A stretch of 15,425 nt of DNA from an uncultured Ruminococcus sp. GTDB lineage: Bacteria > Bacillota > Clostridia > Oscillospirales > Ruminococcaceae. The position numbers and the translations under genes were made by a program. The DNA is taken from positions 1-15,425 of the forward strand of contig CAMWGS010000020.1 of NCBI GenBank assembly GCA_947173865.1. The letters run 5' to 3'. The notes beneath the pieces were generated by a model. That model had not been told where the DNA came from. It did not search any database and saw only the letters and a list, made by a program, of their open reading frames with translations. This document shows, piece by piece, positions 1 through 8,686 of this stretch (position 1 is its first letter; each line of letters starts with the position of its first letter).

Positions 1-506
1 AGCAGAATCTCACCATGCCACTGTAACGGATTCATAACTTTCGGGTCGTCAGCTGACATACCTATTCCCCATATTTTATCACAGGGACTTGCCTCAACAA
101 GTACACGCTTATTTGTACCGAGAAGAAAAGATTTCAATTCGGGATTCTGTGAGAATTTGGCAAAATTCCCTCTTATTACAATATCGGTCTTGTTTTCGTT
201 CCACGTTTTTTCGTCAAATCCCGATATCCTGTGCCCAAGTTCCTTATACTGCTTAGGGTGAACAGCTTTCATGATTTCGGCGTTTATTTCTTTGTCACCA
301 AACAGAAGTGCTTTCTGTGACATCATATACTGTTCAGCCGTATGATACTCCGTGCCGTCAACCGTAAACCTACAGTTATACCACTGACTGAAACAGCTTT
401 TTGTTACAGAGCCGTCAGCCGACGGAGTATGTCCCCAGAAAAAAACATACTTCATTTTTTCTTGCCTGCGAAAAGTTTCTTCAATAATTTCTCTTGAATA
501 TTTCAT
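1..506 (-). CDS. NADAR family (YbiA/RibX-like) N-glycosidase, 3' end cut by window
   Basis: The 168 visible residues read as a NADAR domain: FFWGH at 22-26, HTAEQYMM at 55-62, FAKFSQN at 115-121, VEASPCDKIWGIG at 137-149 and QWHGE at 162-166. These are the hallmark blocks of the family, and only roughly the last 10-20 residues should lie beyond position 1. Known members cleave N-glycosidic bonds of ribose adducts. E. coli YbiA and plant relatives act on reactive riboflavin-pathway intermediates, and other NADAR proteins remove ADP-ribose from guanine in DNA. The start ATG (506-504) lies one base after the uvrB stop, and its ribosome binding site (GAAAGGAG) sits inside the last uvrB codons, so the two genes are probably translationally coupled. 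The family assignment is firm. The substrate cannot be told from sequence; the coupling to uvrB favours a role in DNA or nucleotide damage (inference). Confidence 0.9.
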   Translation of the reverse strand, partial: MKYSREIIEETFRRQEKMKYVFFWGHTPSADGSVTKSCFSQWYNCRFTVDGTEYHTAEQYMMSQKALLFGDKEINAEIMKAVHPKQYKELGHRISGFDEKTWNENKTDIVIRGNFAKFSQNPELKSFLLGTNKRVLVEASPCDKIWGIGMSADDPKVMNPLQWHGEIL

Positions 507-507
507 A

Positions 508-2472
508 TTATTTTTCTCCTTTCAGTTCCTTTATTTTGTCACGCAGATATGCAGCGTGTTCAAACTCCAGCATCTTTGCGGCATTCTTCATCTCAACAGT
601 AAGTTTTTCAATGAGTTCTTTCCTGTCCTTTGCGGAAAGTTTCTTCTTGGAAGATTTTTCTTCAACTTTATTCTTTGAAGTGATTTCAAGTACGTCATGA
701 ACCTCTTTTATAATAGTTTCGGGAATAATTCCATGTTCCTCATTATAGGCAATTTGCAGACTGCGACGGCGTTCCGTTTCAATAATTGCACGCTCCATTG
801 AACCCGTAACCGTATCGGCATACATTATGACCTTTCCGTGACTGTTTCGGGCGGCACGTCCTATTGTCTGAATAAGTGATGTTTCACTTCTCAAAAATCC
901 TTCCTTGTCAGCGTCCAGAACCGCAACAAGACTTACTTCAGGTATGTCAAGACCCTCACGCAGAAGATTTATTCCCACAAGCACATCAAAAACACCGTTT
1001 CTCAAGTCCCTTATAATTTCCATACGTTCAATAGTGTCGATATCGTGGTGCATATAGCGGACTTTAACTCCCATACATTCATAATAGTCTGTCAAATCCT
1101 CAGCCATTTTTTTGGTGAGTGTAGTAATAAGAACACGTTCATTTTTTTCGGCACGAATATTTATTTCAGAAAAAAGGTCGTCAATCTGTCCTACAGTGGA
1201 CTTTACAATTATTTCAGGGTCAACAAGACCGGTCGGTCTTATAACCTGCTCAACTATAATATCAGTCTTTTCACGCTCAATTTTTCCGGGTGTCGCACTT
1301 ACATACACAGCCTGATTTATATGTGCGTTGAACTCGTCAAAATTAAGAGGTCTGTTGTCGAACGCACTCGGCAGACGGAAACCATAGTCAACAAGCGTTG
1401 TTTTTCTTGCCCTGTCACCTGCGTACATTGCCCTTACCTGCGGTAAAGTTACATGACTTTCATCAACAATAAGCAGAAAATCTTCTGGAAAATGGTCAAG
1501 CAGAGTCTGAGGAGTACTTCCGACGGGTCGTCCCGACAAAACACGGGAATAGTTTTCAACTCCGCTGCAATATCCCACTTCACGTAACATTTCCATGTCA
1601 TAATGTGTACGCTGTTCAATTCTCTGTGCCTCTATAAGCTTGTTGTTTTCCGTGAAGTAATCTATACGTTCAGCAAGTTCATGGTCTATTTCCTCAAGGG
1701 CAGATTCAATTTTTTCATCACCGACAACATAATGAGATGCAGGAAAAATAGCCACGTGCGAAACTACAGCCTTTACTTCTCCTGTAACGGCGTTTATCTC
1801 TGAAATACGGTCTATTTCATCACCGAAATACTCCACACGAATAGCAGTATCACTTGAACGTGCAGGAAAAATCTCAACAACGTCGCCACGAACACGGAAT
1901 TTATTTCTTTCAAATGCTATGTCGTTTCTTTCATAACGGATTTTGACAAGTTCACTGATTAACTGGTCACGTGGTTTTTCTGTTCCCTGTCTTATTGATA
2001 CTACCATAGAGCGATATTCTTCGGGACTTCCCAAAGAATATATGCACGAAACACTCGCAACTATAATCACGTCACGACGTTCCGCAAGTGCAGTGGTAGC
2101 AGAATGACGAAGCTTGTCTATCTCGTCATTTATTGATGAATCCTTTTCAATATAGCTGTCTGTACTAGGCACATATGCTTCAGGTTGATAATAGTCATAG
2201 TACGACACAAAATATTCTACCGCATTTTCGGGAAAAAATTCCCTGAATTCAGAACATAACTGTGCGGCAAGTATTTTATTGTGGGCAAGTACAAGGGTTG
2301 GTTTGTTTACACGGGCTATAACGTTAGCCATTGTGAAAGTCTTTCCCGAACCCGTAACCCCCAGCAAAATCTGTTCTTTTGTTCCCAATTCAATACCCTT
2401 TACAAGCTTGTCAATTGCTTGCGGCTGGTCACCTGCGGGTGCATATTTGGAATGAAGTCTGAAATGATTCAT
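508..2472 (-). CDS. uvrB: Excinuclease ABC subunit B (UvrB)
   Basis: This is the damage-verifying helicase-like subunit of nucleotide excision repair. It is loaded by UvrA and then recruits UvrC for incision. The product is 654 residues, close to the usual 655-675. Walker A GVTGSGKT is at 38-45. The aromatic-rich beta-hairpin, YYDYYQPEAYVP, is at 91-102. The Walker B-type DESH box is at 337-340, and helicase motif VI, QTIGRAAR, at 535-542. A C-terminal UVR motif at about 615-650, after a Lys-rich linker, is the UvrC contact. The ATG at 2472 is preceded by AAAGGAA at good spacing. It is transcribed away from secA, and the NADAR gene follows one base after its TAA. All catalytic landmarks are present, so it should be functional. 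Confidence 0.98.
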   Translation of the reverse strand: MNHFRLHSKYAPAGDQPQAIDKLVKGIELGTKEQILLGVTGSGKTFTMANVIARVNKPTLVLAHNKILAAQLCSEFREFFPENAVEYFVSYYDYYQPEAYVPSTDSYIEKDSSINDEIDKLRHSATTALAERRDVIIVASVSCIYSLGSPEEYRSMVVSIRQGTEKPRDQLISELVKIRYERNDIAFERNKFRVRGDVVEIFPARSSDTAIRVEYFGDEIDRISEINAVTGEVKAVVSHVAIFPASHYVVGDEKIESALEEIDHELAERIDYFTENNKLIEAQRIEQRTHYDMEMLREVGYCSGVENYSRVLSGRPVGSTPQTLLDHFPEDFLLIVDESHVTLPQVRAMYAGDRARKTTLVDYGFRLPSAFDNRPLNFDEFNAHINQAVYVSATPGKIEREKTDIIVEQVIRPTGLVDPEIIVKSTVGQIDDLFSEINIRAEKNERVLITTLTKKMAEDLTDYYECMGVKVRYMHHDIDTIERMEIIRDLRNGVFDVLVGINLLREGLDIPEVSLVAVLDADKEGFLRSETSLIQTIGRAARNSHGKVIMYADTVTGSMERAIIETERRRSLQIAYNEEHGIIPETIIKEVHDVLEITSKNKVEEKSSKKKLSAKDRKELIEKLTVEMKNAAKMLEFEHAAYLRDKIKELKGEK

Positions 2473-2515
2473 ATAAAATTCCTTTCAATACACAAACTAA
2501 AAATATCATGTTTCT

Positions 2516-2521
2516 ATTATA
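2516..2521 (-). promoter_or_regulatory. Putative uvrB promoter -10 (extended)
   Basis: Read on the minus strand this is TGATATAAT: a perfect TATAAT preceded by the TGn extension, about 45 bases before the uvrB start. The matching -35 (around 2539-2544, TTTATT) is poor, which fits an extended -10 promoter. This is a motif match only. Confidence 0.5.
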
Positions 2522-2550
2522 TCACAATACAGTACAATAATAAAGAGGAA

Positions 2551-2563
2551 CGAACATATTTTC
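2551..2563. promoter_or_regulatory. Possible LexA (SOS) box upstream of uvrB
   Basis: CGAACATATTTTC resembles the Gram-positive LexA operator (CGAAC, four bases, GTTCG), with a perfect left half and two mismatches in the right half. It lies about 30 bases upstream of the uvrB -10 in the divergent uvrB/secA region. uvrB is a standard SOS gene in Firmicutes, which makes the site plausible, but the imperfect right half keeps confidence low. Confidence 0.35.
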
Positions 2564-2613
2564 TTCTTTTAATTATATTCCCGAATCATGTTATATTAGT
2601 TGTAATTCAGGTA

Positions 2614-2642
2614 TTGACAAACTGCTGTGTTTGATGTAAAAT
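2614..2642 (+). promoter_or_regulatory. Sigma-A promoter of secA
   Basis: TTGACA (2614-2619), a 17-base spacer and TAAAAT (2637-2642) form a near-consensus housekeeping promoter. The predicted transcript start is about 45 bases before the secA ATG. A better-looking TATAAT at 2642-2647 has too long a spacer to pair with this -35. Confidence 0.75.
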
Positions 2643-2692
2643 ATAATATATGTATTTATACAGGCTTAAAAATTCGTAAAGGCGGTAAGTAA

Positions 2693-5446
2693 ATGGGTTT
2701 ATTCAAAAATATCTTCGGTGCGAACGCTTATTCAAACAGAGAGTTGAAGCGTATCGAACCTATTAAAAATAAAGTCCTCGCACTCGACGAGGAATATCAG
2801 AAACTTTCAGACACTGAACTAAAAAGCAAAACGCAGGAATTCAGGGACAGGCTTGAATCAGGCGAAACTCTTGACGACGTACTTCCCGAGGCTCTTGCAA
2901 CAGTACGTGAAGCAGCATGGCGTGTACTCGAAAAGAAACCGTACCCCGTTCAGATTATCGGTGCAATAGTTCTTCATCAGGGACGAATTGCCGAAATGAG
3001 AACAGGTGAAGGTAAAACTCTCGTTGCCTGCGTTGCCGCATATCTTAATGCACTTTCGGGTCTCGGCGTTCATGTAGTTACCGTAAACGACTATCTTGCA
3101 AAAACTCAGGCTGAGGAAATGGGAAAGGTTCTCCGCTGGCTCGGTCTTACTGTAGGCTGTATTCTTCACGGTCTCAACAATTCCCAGAGACGTGCCGCCT
3201 ATAAGTGCGATGTTACTTATGGTACAAACAACGAACTCGGTTTCGACTATCTCCGTGACAACATGGTTACCCATAAGGAAGAACGTGTTCAGCGTGAGCC
3301 TAACTTTGCAATTGTCGATGAAGTTGACTCAATTCTTATCGACGAAGCACGTACTCCGCTTATTATTTCAGGTAAGGGCGACAAGTCAACCGAACTTTAT
3401 TCTATAGTTGACCGTTTTGCAAAAACTCTTACTTCAACAACTGTCGTTGAAATGGACAGCAAGGAAGATATGGACTCACTCAATGAAACTGCTGACTATA
3501 TCGTTGACGAAAAAGCCAAAACTGCTACTATTACTCAGCGTGGTATCAAAAAGGCTGAACAGGTTTTCAATCTTGACAACCTCATGGACGCTGACAACAT
3601 AACTCTCCTTCACCATATAAATCAGGCTATCAAGGCTAACGGTGTTATGAGAAATGACATTGACTATGTTGTAAAAGACGGTGAAATCGTTATTGTTGAC
3701 GAATTTACAGGTCGTATGATGGAAGGCAGACGTTTCAACGACGGTCTGCATCAAGCTATTGAAGCAAAAGAAGGCGTTAAGGTAAAGAGTGAATCCAAAA
3801 CACTTGCTACTATCACTTTCCAGAATTTCTTCCGTCTTTACAACAAGCTTTCAGGTATGACTGGTACTGCCATGACGGAAGAAGACGAATTCAAGGAAAT
3901 TTACAAACTTGACGTTATCTCTATCCCGACAAACAAGCCTGTTATCCGTATTGACCAGAATGACCAGATTTACAGTTCCGAAAAAGGCAAGTATGCCGCT
4001 ATAATTGAACAGATTATTAAATGTCACGACAAGGGACAGCCTATACTTGTCGGTACTGTTTCAATCGAAAAATCAGAACTTCTTTCCGCCATGCTCAAGA
4101 GAAAAGGCGTAAAGCACAATGTACTTAACGCAAAACAGCACGCAAAAGAAGCTGAAATTGTTGCACAGGCAGGTAAATACGGTGCTGTTACAATCGCAAC
4201 TAACATGGCAGGACGTGGTACTGATATCATGCTTGGCGGTAACGCTGAATTCCTCGCAAGAGCTGAACTCAGAAAGCGTGAAATGCCTGAAGAACTTATC
4301 ACAGCCGCTATTGGTTTTGCCGATACCGACGACGAAGAAATTATAAAGGCAAGAAAACTCTATCAGGAACTTTATGACAAGTACAACAAGGAAGTAAAGG
4401 AAAAAGCTGTTGCGGTAAGAGAAGCAGGCGGTCTTTATATTCTCGGTACGGAAAGACACGAATCACGCCGTATTGACAACCAGTTAAGAGGTCGTTCAGG
4501 TCGTCAGGGTGACCCGGGTGAAAGCTGTTTCTTCCTTTCTGTTGAAGATGACCTTATGCGTATATTTGCAGGTGACCGTCTCGAAAACATGATGAAAACA
4601 CTTAATGTTGAAGAAACAATGCCGATTGAAAGCAAGATGCTTACAAAAATTATTGAATCCTCACAGAAAAAAGTCGAGGGACACAATTTCAGTATCAGAA
4701 AGAACGTTCTCAACTATGACGACGTTATGAATACACAACGTGAAATTATCTACAAACAGCGTTCACAGGTTCTCGACGGTGAAGATTTACATGAAAGTAT
4801 TCTTAAGATGATGGAAGAACTTATCTCGTCAACAGTCAACAACTATCTTGTTGACGATGATGTAAAGGACGACTGGAATATTATCGGTCTTAAAGAGCAT
4901 TTCCTCGGCTGGCTTATCGGTCCTGAAGATTTGACATTTGAGGACGATGAACTTGCGTCCGTCACCAAAGAGGACATTATAAATGCCCTTAACGAAAAGG
5001 CAGGAGAAATTTATCAGGCTAAGGAAGCACAGTACGGTGCGGAAGTAATGCGTGAGCTTGAGCGTGTCATTCTTCTTAAAGTTGTTGATACAAAGTGGAT
5101 GGCACACATTGACGATATGGAAGAACTTAAAAAGGGTATCGGTCTACGTTCATACGGACAGAAAAACCCTGTTATTGAGTACAGATACGAAGGTTTTGAA
5201 ATGTTCGATGCTATGGTTGAATCTATCCGTGAAGATACTATCCGTATGCTTCTTACGGTAAAGCTCCAGAAAAATACTCCCCCTCAGCGTGAACAGGTTG
5301 CAAAGCCTGACGCTCCCAATGCAGGCTCAGGTGACGGAAGTTTTTCTGAAAGTGCAAAAAGCAATAAAGTCGGCGACAATGACCCGTGCCCGTGCGGAAG
5401 CGGTAAGAAGTACAAGAAGTGCTGTAAGAACAAGGACAATAAATAA
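2693..5446 (+). CDS. secA: Preprotein translocase ATPase SecA
   Basis: SecA is the motor that pushes unfolded preproteins through the SecYEG channel at the cytoplasmic membrane. The 917-residue product is full length. Walker A is MRTGEGKT at 102-109 and Walker B the DEVDS box at 209-213. The TNMAGRGTDI helicase motif lies near 502-511, followed by the HESRRIDNQLRGRSGRQGD region. The C-terminus carries the zinc-binding tail with Cys 899, 901, 910 and 911 (CPCGSGKKYKKCC). That tail contacts SecB in proteobacteria and lipids or ribosomes elsewhere. The ATG follows AAAGGCGG (2678-2685) at 7 bases. The gene has its own promoter and a strong terminator, so it is probably expressed mainly as a single-gene unit. 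The secreted lipoprotein gene next to it is a potential client, with no other sign of a link. Confidence 0.99.
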   Translation: MGLFKNIFGANAYSNRELKRIEPIKNKVLALDEEYQKLSDTELKSKTQEFRDRLESGETLDDVLPEALATVREAAWRVLEKKPYPVQIIGAIVLHQGRIAEMRTGEGKTLVACVAAYLNALSGLGVHVVTVNDYLAKTQAEEMGKVLRWLGLTVGCILHGLNNSQRRAAYKCDVTYGTNNELGFDYLRDNMVTHKEERVQREPNFAIVDEVDSILIDEARTPLIISGKGDKSTELYSIVDRFAKTLTSTTVVEMDSKEDMDSLNETADYIVDEKAKTATITQRGIKKAEQVFNLDNLMDADNITLLHHINQAIKANGVMRNDIDYVVKDGEIVIVDEFTGRMMEGRRFNDGLHQAIEAKEGVKVKSESKTLATITFQNFFRLYNKLSGMTGTAMTEEDEFKEIYKLDVISIPTNKPVIRIDQNDQIYSSEKGKYAAIIEQIIKCHDKGQPILVGTVSIEKSELLSAMLKRKGVKHNVLNAKQHAKEAEIVAQAGKYGAVTIATNMAGRGTDIMLGGNAEFLARAELRKREMPEELITAAIGFADTDDEEIIKARKLYQELYDKYNKEVKEKAVAVREAGGLYILGTERHESRRIDNQLRGRSGRQGDPGESCFFLSVEDDLMRIFAGDRLENMMKTLNVEETMPIESKMLTKIIESSQKKVEGHNFSIRKNVLNYDDVMNTQREIIYKQRSQVLDGEDLHESILKMMEELISSTVNNYLVDDDVKDDWNIIGLKEHFLGWLIGPEDLTFEDDELASVTKEDIINALNEKAGEIYQAKEAQYGAEVMRELERVILLKVVDTKWMAHIDDMEELKKGIGLRSYGQKNPVIEYRYEGFEMFDAMVESIREDTIRMLLTVKLQKNTPPQREQVAKPDAPNAGSGDGSFSESAKSNKVGDNDPCPCGSGKKYKKCCKNKDNK

Positions 5447-5453
5447 TTATATC

Positions 5454-5480
5454 GGGCGGAAATTTTCCGCCCTTTGTTTT
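5454..5480 (+). terminator. Rho-independent terminator after secA
   Basis: GGGCGGAA (5454-5461) pairs perfectly with TTCCGCCC (5465-5472) across a 3-base loop and is followed by TTTGTTTT. It begins 7 bases after the secA stop. The lipoprotein ribosome binding site follows directly at 5481, leaving no room for a new promoter in the gap. Genes downstream must rely on read-through or on a promoter inside the 3' end of secA. Confidence 0.85.
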
Positions 5481-5491
5481 AAGGAAACGAT

Positions 5492-7027
5492 ATGAAAAAA
5501 TATATTTTTTTGTTTGCTTTAATTTTTCTTTGTGGCTGTGCGTCGCAGAACAACACACAAATTCAGGAAACAACAACCGTTGAATCTATTACCGAAACTA
5601 CTGCTGAAACAACCATTGTTGAATCCACTACCGAAACAACTACAGAAAATAAGAAGAATTTTCTTGTATACTCGGTCACTGAAAATAAAGTTGACCTGAA
5701 ACTGAATAAAAAAGTAGTCCAGACAATAGAACTTGACTACAGCCCGATAAGAGAGTATATATCTGCCGAAGACTTCGATTTTGACGGCTATACTGATATT
5801 TTTATTCCGTCGGAACGCTCCGGCATATCAGGTACATATTATCACTATAATCCCGATACCGAACATTTTGACGAATGGGACGAACTTAATAAAATCAGTT
5901 ACAAATTTACAGTAAACTCCGATAACACATTGACCACTACTTCATATTTGGAATACGGAGAAATCAGCAAAAAATATCAATGGAACAGCGATTCCCTTGA
6001 ACCTGCTGCACTTATTGACTACCACTATTCAAAAAATGGCTATATAAATGACATTTATGAATATCAGCCCGACGGCAGTAAAATTCTTGTGGAACGTACC
6101 TATATAAATTCAAAAAACAACGCTAAATATACGACTCTCGGACGTGACGAAGTAATATATTTTGAAGTGACTGAAAATTCAGTAAATGCTATGCGTGACG
6201 GAAAAATTATTCAGTCATTTGAAAACAACACCATTTACAATCGGTCACTTTCTTCAGAGAGACACACTCCGCCTGAAAAATATCTTGATACTTCCGATTT
6301 CGATTATGACGGATATGAAGATTTGTTTATCCCCGAAACTGCCGACAAAGGCACATATTATCGTTTTAATCCCGATACCGAACGCTTTGACATATGGGAC
6401 GAACTCAACAAAACCGGTGATATTTTTTTCATGGAACGTGACGACGAAAACTATTTAAGAAGTATGATTGATAAAGATGGTACGGACTATAAATATGAAA
6501 TACTTGTCCGTGAGTGGCAGGATGGTAAACTTGTACCGCACCATCGTGAAGCACATTATAATCTTTACTCCAGTGACTATATAAATATGGACGGAGTTAT
6601 ATTCAGGCGTGATTATAATTGCAGGAAAATATCTGTTGATGATGTGGACTTTGATTTTGACGGATACAATGACTTGTACATTCCTGATTATGACAAAGAA
6701 AAAGGCATATACTACCGTTATAATCCCGACACGGACAAATTCGACAAATGGGACGAACTCAATAAAATATCCCTGCCGTTGAAAGTTGACGGAAACTATC
6801 TGAAATATCACACAAGCGATTTGAAATGCAACGCCGAAACTATACTTTACGAATGGAAAAACGATAAACTTGTACAGTATCAGCGTGAAGTCACCTACAA
6901 CACCGACGACGGTGAACGTTATACCGACTATTTCAACTCAGCAGACGAACTTTTCAGGCGTGAACGTACAGTATTTAATGAATACGGCATTATATCAGGT
7001 AAAGAAGAAATATTAACAGAAAGGTGA
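5492..7027 (+). CDS. Secreted lipoprotein with three DxDxDGxxD (VCBS/EF-hand-like) repeat modules
   Basis: The 511-residue protein starts with a lipoprotein signal: MKK, a hydrophobic stretch at 4-13 and lipobox LCGC with the lipidated Cys at 16. It is therefore predicted to be anchored on the outer face of the membrane. A low-complexity Thr/Glu linker follows at 26-53. Three copies of a module then appear, at about 94-135, 269-308 and 386-426. Each starts with DFD[F/Y]DGYxD and ends with YYxxNPDTxxFDxWDELNK. Acidic DxDxDG loops of this kind bind calcium in EF-hand and FG-GAP/VCBS-type repeats; binding here is inference. A second shared segment (W..DKLV..QRE..YN) follows copies 2 and 3, so the repeating unit is larger than the loop. 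ATG 5492 follows AAGGAAA at 5481. It overlaps the next gene's upstream region and ends in TGA. The role is unknown; surface binding is a guess. Confidence 0.85.
   Translation: MKKYIFLFALIFLCGCASQNNTQIQETTTVESITETTAETTIVESTTETTTENKKNFLVYSVTENKVDLKLNKKVVQTIELDYSPIREYISAEDFDFDGYTDIFIPSERSGISGTYYHYNPDTEHFDEWDELNKISYKFTVNSDNTLTTTSYLEYGEISKKYQWNSDSLEPAALIDYHYSKNGYINDIYEYQPDGSKILVERTYINSKNNAKYTTLGRDEVIYFEVTENSVNAMRDGKIIQSFENNTIYNRSLSSERHTPPEKYLDTSDFDYDGYEDLFIPETADKGTYYRFNPDTERFDIWDELNKTGDIFFMERDDENYLRSMIDKDGTDYKYEILVREWQDGKLVPHHREAHYNLYSSDYINMDGVIFRRDYNCRKISVDDVDFDFDGYNDLYIPDYDKEKGIYYRYNPDTDKFDKWDELNKISLPLKVDGNYLKYHTSDLKCNAETILYEWKNDKLVQYQREVTYNTDDGERYTDYFNSADELFRRERTVFNEYGIISGKEEILTER
5579..5647 (+). 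repeat. Imperfect tandem repeat coding the Thr/Glu linker
   Basis: Two adjacent units encode VESITETTAETTI (5579-5617) and VESTTETTTE (5618-5647). They differ by a few base changes and a short length difference, as expected from slippage duplication in a surface-protein linker. Thr-rich linkers of this kind are common in Ruminococcus secreted proteins (recalled, not checked). Confidence 0.6.
5771..6769 (+). repeat. Three-copy internal repeat in the lipoprotein gene
   Basis: Copies lie at 5771-5896, 6296-6415 and 6647-6769, each encoding about 40 residues. They run from DFD[F/Y]DGYxD[I/L][F/Y]IP through G[T/I]YY, NPDT and FDxWDELNK. The spacing between copies (about 525 and 351 bases) is uneven, so the spacer domains differ in length. 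The protein repeats are clear; at DNA level the copies have diverged at third positions, so the duplication is not recent. Confidence 0.85.
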
Positions 7028-7032
7028 TTTTA

Positions 7033-7800
7033 ATGAGCGGTTACAGTGTTTTTGCACGGTATTATGATGAACTTACCGCAAATATCGACTACAGAAAACG
7101 TGCGGAATATTTTCATGAAATAATCAGGAAATTCAAGTCAACTGATAATAATATCCTGCTTGACCTTGCCTGCGGTACGGGCAGTATCTCGGAGAAAATG
7201 GCAAAACTCGGATATGATGTTATCGGTGTGGACAACTCTCAGGAAATGCTCGGCATTGCCATAGAAAAGAAATTTGACAGTGGTCTGAATATTCAGTATC
7301 TTTGTCAGGATATGCGGAATATAGATATGTTCGGTACAATCGACATTACTGTTTGTGCTTTGGACAGCATCAATCATCTTTCATGCATTGACGACGTAAG
7401 AAAAGTTTTTGAAAAAGTATCGCTGTTTTTAGAGTACAACGGACTTTTTATATTTGATGTCAATACTCTCTACAAACACAGAAAAATCCTCGCAGACAAT
7501 ACTTTTACCTACGAAACAGACAATGTATACTGTATATGGGAAAATTCACTTAACAAAGATACCGACGAAATCCGTATGAACCTTGAATTTTTTGAACTTG
7601 AGGAAAACGGTCTTTATTCAAGAAGTTCAGACTGTTTTTCAGAAAAGGCTTACAGTGAGGAAACTATAGAAAAACTTCTTGCCGAAACAAATTTTGAAAT
7701 TATAGGAAAGTACGGAGACGATACTTTTGAATCCCCGTCGGAAACCTCACAGAGAATAATATACACAGCAAGATGCAAACTTATGAAAGAAGGAATTTGA
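7033..7800 (+). CDS. Class I SAM-dependent methyltransferase, substrate unknown
   Basis: The 255-residue protein has the Rossmann-type methyltransferase core. Motif I is LLDLACGTGS at 42-51, and the acidic ribose-binding end of strand 2 is VIGVDNSQEML at 63-73. A strand near 100 (ITVCALDSINHL) and strand 5 (GLFIFDVNT) follow. It begins with a short N-terminal cap typical of small-molecule methyltransferases (SGYSVFARYYDEL). I chose ATG 7033 because GAAAGGTGA (7019-7027) gives normal spacing to it. A GTG at 7024 in the same frame would lie inside that ribosome binding site. The binding site overlaps the lipoprotein stop, and hslO starts one base after this gene's TGA, so the genes are co-translated. 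Nothing in the sequence identifies the substrate. Confidence 0.88.
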   Translation: MSGYSVFARYYDELTANIDYRKRAEYFHEIIRKFKSTDNNILLDLACGTGSISEKMAKLGYDVIGVDNSQEMLGIAIEKKFDSGLNIQYLCQDMRNIDMFGTIDITVCALDSINHLSCIDDVRKVFEKVSLFLEYNGLFIFDVNTLYKHRKILADNTFTYETDNVYCIWENSLNKDTDEIRMNLEFFELEENGLYSRSSDCFSEKAYSEETIEKLLAETNFEIIGKYGDDTFESPSETSQRIIYTARCKLMKEGI

Positions 7801-7801
7801 A

Positions 7802-8674
7802 ATGGGTAAATTATACAGGGCAATTTCTGCCGACGGCTCGGCATTTGCAGCAGTACTTGACGCTAAGGACATTGTTTCCGAAATAGAAAAAATTCATAAG
7901 ACCTCCGCTGTTGTTACGGCAGGTCTCGGCAGACTTACAATAGGTGCTTCACTTATGGGCTATATGCTCAAAGGTAAAGACGACAGTATAACACTCCGTG
8001 TTGACGCAGACGGTCCGACGGGTCAGCTTGTAGCCGTATCGGACAGCATGGGAAACGTTAAAAGCTGTGTGAATAATCCTGTTGTTGAAATTCCGCTCAA
8101 CGCACAAGGAAAGCTTGATGTCGGCAGTGCGGTCGGTCATAACGGTACTCTTTCGGTTGTCAAGGATTTGGGACTCAAAGAGCCGTATGTGGGAGTAGTT
8201 CCGCTTGTTTCGGGAGAAATTGCAGAAGATATTGCAAGCTACTATGCCACAAGCGAACAGATTCCGACAGTATGCAGTTTAGGAGTACTTGTAAGCCCCG
8301 ATTTGTCGGTAAAGTCGGCAGGAGGATTTCTTGTACAGCTTCTCCCCTTTGCAGACGAAAAATGTATTGACATTATTGAAAAGAACATTGCGAAAATACG
8401 TCCTGTTTCAGCAATGCTTGCGGACGGTGTAACTCCCGAAGAAATCGCAGGTATGCTTCTTGACGGTCTTGACCCCGACCCGCTTGACGAATCAGAACCT
8501 GTCTATAAATGCGACTGTAGCCGTGAACGCACGGAGCGTGTGCTTGTAAGTCTCGGAAAACAGGAACTTTCTTCAATTGCCGATGAGGGAAAAGAAACTT
8601 CTGTAAGCTGTCATTTCTGTGGAAAAGAATATATTTTCACTCCAGAGGAAATAAAAAAGCTTTCCGAAGATTAA
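7802..8674 (+). CDS. hslO: Redox-regulated chaperone Hsp33
   Basis: Hsp33 is a cytosolic holdase chaperone that stays inactive while reduced and zinc-bound. It unfolds its linker and binds client proteins under oxidative plus heat or bleach stress. The 290-residue product has the full length. The N-terminal domain opens with an RAISADGSAFAAVLDA-like strand pattern. The C-terminal redox switch is intact: Cys237-x-Cys239 and Cys270-x-x-Cys273, separated by 30 residues. ATG 7802 lies one base past the methyltransferase stop, with GAAGGAA (7789-7795) as its ribosome binding site. It precedes hflX by 12 bases. In an anaerobe, placing an oxidation-activated chaperone with hflX, another stress protein, suggests a stress-related transcription unit (inference). 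Confidence 0.96.
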   Translation: MGKLYRAISADGSAFAAVLDAKDIVSEIEKIHKTSAVVTAGLGRLTIGASLMGYMLKGKDDSITLRVDADGPTGQLVAVSDSMGNVKSCVNNPVVEIPLNAQGKLDVGSAVGHNGTLSVVKDLGLKEPYVGVVPLVSGEIAEDIASYYATSEQIPTVCSLGVLVSPDLSVKSAGGFLVQLLPFADEKCIDIIEKNIAKIRPVSAMLADGVTPEEIAGMLLDGLDPDPLDESEPVYKCDCSRERTERVLVSLGKQELSSIADEGKETSVSCHFCGKEYIFTPEEIKKLSED

Positions 8675-8686
8675 TGAGGTGAAAGA

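Noticed and set aside
2642..2647. TATAAT at 2642-2647 as the secA -10
   Set aside because: Its spacer to TTGACA would be 22 bases; TAAAAT at 2637-2642 gives 17.
7024..7035. GTG at 7024 as the methyltransferase start
   Set aside because: It lies within the apparent ribosome binding site GAAAGGTGA and before the ATG at 7033, which has proper spacing.
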